Assembly (NCBI RefSeq): GCF_000814325.1 | Contig: NZ_JPHF01000001.1 | Location: 558,001 to 622,000, forward strand | Direction of reading: 5' to 3' | From: Flavihumibacter sp. ZG627 | GTDB taxonomy: Bacteria; Bacteroidota; Bacteroidia; Chitinophagales; Chitinophagaceae | DNA: 64,000 nt | Shown: positions 62,076 through 64,000 of the stretch, piece by piece | Layout of the letters: every line of letters begins with the position of its first letter | How positions within the stretch are numbered: position 1 is the first letter of the stretch | Made by a program: the position numbers and the translations under genes | Notes under the pieces: model-generated | Databases searched by the model: none | Told to the model about the DNA's origin: nothing | What the model saw: the letters and a program-made list of their open reading frames with translations, nothing else

Positions 62076-63392
62076 ATGACCATGAAAAAGAACCTAATAA
62101 TATTATGTTTCATCCTGGTTGCAAGCTGGGTACTGCCAGGATGTAAAAAGGAAATCGGTAACCTGAATAATCCGACAATTGAAGATTTCCTTGAAAATGC
62201 CAGCAAACCGGAATTAAATAACCTTGTAACAGGTATCGAGGCAGGAATGCGAAACAATACCGTCATGTACCTTGATGTTGTTGGACTGATCGGCAGGGAG
62301 ATGTATCGGTTCACTGCTGCGGATCCAAGATATCTGTCGGATCTGCTCGGGGCAGGTGATGCGCAACTCGATAATAACACCTTTTACCTGACAAACCCTT
62401 GGGGTTCAAGGTACAGAGTAGTGAAAAATTGTAACATACTCATCGAAGCAGCTACCAATTCTTCTTTACTTACTGAGGAGGAACGCAGAGGTTACTTAGG
62501 GTTTGCAAAGACCATTAAGGCCTACCAGTTATTGCTGAATCTTAACCTGACCTATACTAATGGCATTCGGGTGGATGTTGCGGATCCGGATAATCTGGGA
62601 CCAATTCTTGGATATGATGAGTCGCTTGCCGCCATTGCCGCTCTTCTTGATGAAGGCAAGGCTGATATTGAGGCAGGCGTGGAAGCATATGAGCTAACAT
62701 CCGGATATAATATCAATGATTTCCCTGTAAGCATGCTTGAACTGAATCGCGCATTTGCTGCCCGGGTAGCTGCTTATGCTGAAGAATGGGGAACTGTACT
62801 TTCTGCACTTGAGGATTCCTTTTTGGATCTGAATGGTGATTTCTATGGGGGTGCCTATCATGTATATTCCACTTCATCGGGTGATGTACTTAACCCGGCT
62901 TTTGTGAGACAGAATGAGGGTGGAGAACTAAGACTTGCGCATCCTGCCTACGATAACGATTTGCAGCCAGGTGATGACAGGATAGGAAAGGCAACTGAAC
63001 GAATAAACCCCGCCAGTTCCAGTGACCTAACTGGTGACCGCGATGTTTGGGTGTATACCAGTTCTACAGCACCCATTCCAATGATAAGAAATGAAGAGCT
63101 TATACTTTTATACGCAGAGGCAAAAGTACAATCTGGTGCTGCTGGCTTTGAAGATGCGGTAGAAGCCATTAACATCATAAGGCAGGGTCATAATCTTCCT
63201 GTTTATGCAGGAGCGCTTAACCAGGCAGCTCTAATCAACGAGATCCTTTACCACCGCCGCTATTCCCTTTTCTTTGAGGGCCATAGGTGGGTTGATATGA
63301 GAAGGTATGACAGGCTCTCAGAGTTGCCAATTGATCGTACCGGTGATGATGTATGGACAGCCTTTCCATTACCATTAACCGAAGTGGATTAA
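62076..63392 (+). CDS. SusD/RagB-family lipoprotein, second locus
   Basis: 438 residues from the ATG at 62076; another ATG two codons later is equally possible. The lipobox Cys is residue 23 (ASWVLPGC). It is shorter than most SusD proteins (about 500 or more). N-terminal helical part (YRVVKNCNILIEAATNS), central TPR-like helices, and the C-terminal RagB signature (NEELILLYAEAKVQSGA, YHRRYSLFFEGHRWVDMRRYD) are present. It ends at TAFPLPLTEVD. Works as the binding lid of the preceding SusC. Terminator at 63416-63447. A decayed fragment of another susD follows. Confidence 0.93.
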   Translation: MTMKKNLIILCFILVASWVLPGCKKEIGNLNNPTIEDFLENASKPELNNLVTGIEAGMRNNTVMYLDVVGLIGREMYRFTAADPRYLSDLLGAGDAQLDNNTFYLTNPWGSRYRVVKNCNILIEAATNSSLLTEEERRGYLGFAKTIKAYQLLLNLNLTYTNGIRVDVADPDNLGPILGYDESLAAIAALLDEGKADIEAGVEAYELTSGYNINDFPVSMLELNRAFAARVAAYAEEWGTVLSALEDSFLDLNGDFYGGAYHVYSTSSGDVLNPAFVRQNEGGELRLAHPAYDNDLQPGDDRIGKATERINPASSSDLTGDRDVWVYTSSTAPIPMIRNEELILLYAEAKVQSGAAGFEDAVEAINIIRQGHNLPVYAGALNQAALINEILYHRRYSLFFEGHRWVDMRRYDRLSELPIDRTGDDVWTAFPLPLTEVD

Positions 63393-63415
63393 AATTTAAA
63401 AAACTCGCATATCAG

Positions 63416-63447
63416 AAAAGGGACTTCCGGAGGAGTCCCTTTTTTTT
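63416..63447 (+). terminator. Rho-independent terminator after the second susD
   Basis: Ten-base-pair stem (63416-63425 with 63434-63443), eight-base loop, T run to 63447. Confidence 0.85.
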
Positions 63448-63470
63448 ATTCTTATCAAGTGAATAGATTG

Positions 63471-63632
63471 TAGCGCAAACTGATGTACATGGAAGGCCAT
63501 CGTTGGTTTGATATGAGAAGGTATGAGAAACTGGCAAAATTGCCCCTTGATAAAGCAAGCCATTCAGTATATACACAATTTGCCATACCAAAAGCAGAAT
63601 CCGACTGGGATAGTGTATATCCATGTGAATAA
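63471..63632 (+). pseudogene. Decayed 3' end of a third susD gene
   Basis: In frame, after a TAG at 63471-63473, the sequence reads RKLMYMEGHRWFDMRRYEKL, then AKLPLDKASHSVYTQFAIPK and AESDWDSVYPCE before a TAA at 63630-63632. This is the conserved C-terminal end of SusD/RagB proteins; the intact gene just upstream has FEGHRWVDMRRYDRLSELPI at the same place. Only about 52 codons remain, with no start, signal or lipobox. The region after each stop is also alike (TAAAATTTAA), and each copy has its own terminator. It is the residue of a duplicated or recombined susD. The rest of the 385-base gap to purA holds only the two terminators and the purA promoter. Confidence 0.8.
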
Positions 63633-63660
63633 AATTTAAGATTGGAGTTTAGGTTTAATA

Positions 63661-63689
63661 GGGGTGTCTCCAATGAGGCGCCCCTTTTT
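63661..63689 (+). terminator. Terminator after the susD remnant
   Basis: Ten-base-pair stem including two G-T pairs (63661-63670 with 63675-63684), four-base loop CAAT, then five T. Confidence 0.75.
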
Positions 63690-63733
63690 ATAGCCCATGC
63701 ATTATTGAGTTTTTTATTTGCTTACGTTACGCC

Positions 63734-63741
63734 TATTTTTG
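63734..63741 (+). promoter_or_regulatory. -7 promoter element TATTTTTG of purA
   Basis: TATTTTTG matches TAnnTTTG and lies 36 bases upstream of the purA ATG. A TTTG at 63717-63720 is too close (13 bases) for the usual -33 spacing. Confidence 0.45.
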
Positions 63742-63777
63742 CAGCCTGATTATCAGCAAGCATTCAAAAATCAATAC

Positions 63778-64000
63778 ATGGTAGACGCAATTTTAGGCCT
63801 CCAGTGGGGCGACGAGGGAAAGGGTAAGATAGTAGATTATTTTGCCCCCCAATATGATATCATTGCACGTTTCCAGGGAGGGCCCAATGCGGGGCATACA
63901 CTCTATGTAGAAGGCAAAAAAGTTGTACTGCACCAGATTCCATCAGGCGTCTTTCATCCACATACCGTTAACCTGATAGGCAATGGAGTTGTTCTTGACC
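63778..64000 (+). CDS. purA: Adenylosuccinate synthetase, partial (5' end only)
   Basis: The first 74 residues are present before the right edge. [20 protein letters not shown] contains the GDEGKGK GTP-binding loop with the catalytic Asp. [13 protein letters not shown] carries the conserved catalytic His in NAGHT, and LIGNGVVLD follows. Reaction: GTP-dependent joining of IMP and aspartate to adenylosuccinate in AMP synthesis. Start, spacing and promoter box are normal. Confidence 0.96.
   Translation, partial: MVDAILGLQWGDEGKGKIVDYFAPQYDIIARFQGGPNAGHTLYVEGKKVVLHQIPSGVFHPHTVNLIGNGVVLD

Noticed and set aside
1-64000. CRISPR arrays, insertion sequences, phage genes, integrases, rRNA
   Set aside because: No regularly spaced direct repeats, transposase or integrase motifs, phage structural proteins or ribosomal RNA sequence were seen on reading through.

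Overview
This is a chromosomal stretch of a member of the Bacteroidota, most likely Chitinophagales/Chitinophagaceae. The evidence is two SusC/SusD pairs, a fused LpxC-FabZ, PorX, paired ClpP paralogs, -7 boxes of the TAnnTTTG type in front of many genes, and the scarcity of Shine-Dalgarno sites. There is no rRNA, phage, insertion sequence or CRISPR array. Nearly every strand segment is occupied by ordinary genes. Nothing in it is a clearly undescribed system, but several regulatory arrangements and one gene relic deserve a second look.

Region 1 (1-2.5 kb) is the N-terminal two thirds or more of a tricorn-like S41 protease, running off the left edge. Region 2 (2.5-26.5 kb) is a large alpha-glucoside utilisation locus. 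It starts with a LacI regulator and its operator, followed by SusC, SusD and two giant tandem FG-GAP/ASPIC lipoproteins. Two membrane-anchored GyrI-like paralogs follow on the other strand, then a secreted GH65 and a GH37 trehalase. A four-gene minus-strand operon (sugar/cation symporter, GH100-like invertase, PfkB kinase, GH97 alpha-glucosidase) completes it. The logical flow is capture at the surface, periplasmic cleavage by GH65/GH37/GH97, symport of a disaccharide, cytoplasmic cleavage and phosphorylation. Trehalose, kojibiose-type glucosides and sucrose are the best substrate guesses.

Region 3 (26.6-39.6 kb) is mixed housekeeping: an M23 peptidase, a DUF937-OmpA protein, a MarR/NmrA pair with duplicated operators, ruvB, an OmpR-type response regulator, a HerA-like ATPase, recQ behind a copper ATPase, tsaE and alanine dehydrogenase. 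Region 4 (39.6-50 kb) holds an envelope operon read leftward (HD phosphohydrolase, lpxD, lpxC-fabZ, lpxA, ABC ATPase). It is divergent from porX, a small conserved gene, a metallo-hydrolase, a helix-hairpin-helix protein and an acyl-CoA dehydrogenase.

Region 5 (50-56.7 kb) is read leftward. It holds an XRE/membrane-protein pair, the proteostasis cluster tig, clpP, clpP, clpX plus a 59-residue gene behind clpX, a double universal stress protein and tRNA-Leu(UAG). Region 6 (56.8-64 kb) is a bifunctional RelA/SpoT, a second SusC/SusD pair with no enzymes attached, a decayed 3' fragment of another susD, and the start of purA running off the right edge.
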